DNA of 64,000 nt. Source: Aquimarina longa SW024 (lineage in GTDB: Bacteria; Bacteroidota; Bacteroidia; Flavobacteriales; Flavobacteriaceae). The notes under the pieces were generated by a model that saw nothing but the letters and a program-made list of their open reading frames with translations, was not told the DNA's origin and did not search any database. The stretch's first letter is position 1. The number at the start of each line of letters is the position of its first letter. The stretch is from positions 79,824-143,823 of the forward strand of contig NZ_KQ474104.1 of assembly GCF_001401755.1 (NCBI RefSeq), in the 5' to 3' direction. The position numbers were made by a program, and so were the translations under genes. Of this stretch, positions 63,417 to 64,000 are shown piece after piece.

Positions 63417-64000
63417 ATGAAAGAAATTATACTATTTCTAGTACTTATTACATCACAGTTCACTATTAGTCAAGAAAAAAGCGATATTCACCCAGTATTA
63501 AAAAAAATAATGGTGCAATTTCCTACTGTAAGGGATTTTACAATAGCTCCAACTGAGGATGAAGCTTATTTTACAGTACAAGGCTACTCAGGAGAACTTT
63601 CTACTATTGTAAAAGTGTCTAAAAAAGATACAACTTGGTCTACACCAGAGGTAGCACCTTTTTCTGGTAGATTTACAGACCTAGAAGCCATGTTCTCTCC
63701 TGATGGATTAAAATTATTTTTTGTATCCAATCGCCCTCTTAATACTACTAGTACAGAAGTAAAAGATCATGATATCTGGTATATAGAGAGATCAGATCCT
63801 AATGCTAAATGGTCTACTCCTAAGAATATAGGAAAACCAATTAATACCGATGGAGATGAATTCTACCCTTCTATTGCTATGAATGGCAACTTATATTTTA
63901 CCAGTACAGCTAATACATCCAAAGGAAAAGATGATATTTTTATGAGTCAATGGAAAAATAATATATATACCAATCCTATTTCTTTAAGCGAAGCCATTAA
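63417..64000 (+). CDS. PD40/TolB-like beta-propeller secreted protein, truncated by the window end
   Basis: The frame opens at ATG 63417 and runs off the right edge (about 194 codons visible). The start MKEIILFLVLITSQFTISQ is a signal peptide. The visible part repeats the PD40-type pattern, for example EAMFSPDGLKLFFVSNRPLNTTSTEVKDHDIWYI and DGDEFYPSIAMNGNLYFTSTANTSKGKDDIFMS, with Trp-Ser-Thr-Pro linkers. These propellers occur alone or in OmpA-linked Bacteroidota proteins. The C-terminal architecture cannot be seen. Confidence 0.85.
   Translation, partial: MKEIILFLVLITSQFTISQEKSDIHPVLKKIMVQFPTVRDFTIAPTEDEAYFTVQGYSGELSTIVKVSKKDTTWSTPEVAPFSGRFTDLEAMFSPDGLKLFFVSNRPLNTTSTEVKDHDIWYIERSDPNAKWSTPKNIGKPINTDGDEFYPSIAMNGNLYFTSTANTSKGKDDIFMSQWKNNIYTNPISLSEAI

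Noticed and set aside
1..64000. tRNA, rRNA or transposase genes
   Set aside because: None was found on reading. No cloverleaf-like CCA ends, rRNA consensus or transposase DDE motifs were recognised.

Overview
The window is chromosomal DNA from a marine-type member of the Flavobacteriaceae, possibly close to Aquimarina (inference). It is AT-rich. It carries two SusC/SusD pairs, the gliding gene gldI, lipoproteins with Bacteroidota-style lipoboxes, and several upstream regions with the Bacteroidota promoter element TAnnTTTG. No rRNA, tRNA, CRISPR array, transposase or phage structural gene was seen.

Positions 1-29,000 are mostly core genome. After a 41-bp palindromic minisatellite (368-720) come a 2,4-dienoyl-CoA reductase-like gene and the cluster parA-parB-DUF5683-dapB-lepB-WbqC-DUF6122. 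On the minus strand follow a small membrane protein, mutL, two rhomboids and an EEP-family protein, then ribH/DinB and a TPR protein. recF-lipoprotein-DciA, the first SusC/SusD pair, ndk, a PhoD-like phosphatase, nrnA-gldI-PPIase and a TetR/DUF2867 pair complete this part.

Positions 29,000-48,200 are mixed. An operon encodes an alkaline-phosphatase-superfamily enzyme, SusC and SusD. It faces a TetR gene, and a perfect 16-bp palindrome lies in the shared upstream region. Then come small lipoproteins, oxyR, an AIM24-family protein, a Thr/Ser dehydratase, a PadR-PspC-DUF2807 envelope-stress-like operon and trxB.

Positions 48,200-62,500 look accessory. An operon of surface proteins (cadherin/NHL, LamG, and a secreted unknown) lies next to a 42-bp minisatellite. 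Then comes a polymorphic toxin made of a PAAR-like DUF4280 domain, a HINT autoprotease and a C-terminal toxin. It is followed by three immunity-like genes and two orphan toxin tips, all built on the same repeated DNA. A LytS/LytTR two-component pair and a secreted 421-residue unknown close the region. A 30-bp element consisting of two AGTTTRYGAA-like repeats at exactly 20-bp spacing occurs upstream of the LytTR operon, the 421-residue gene and the cadherin/NHL operon. It fits the published LytTR half-site, so I predict a small autoregulated regulon. The window ends with a TRIC-family channel and a truncated PD40-type secreted protein.

The two most interesting items are the toxin-tip/immunity cassette array, where tips and immunity proteins vary together, and the LytTR-type regulon. 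All family calls come from reading motifs; no database search was run.
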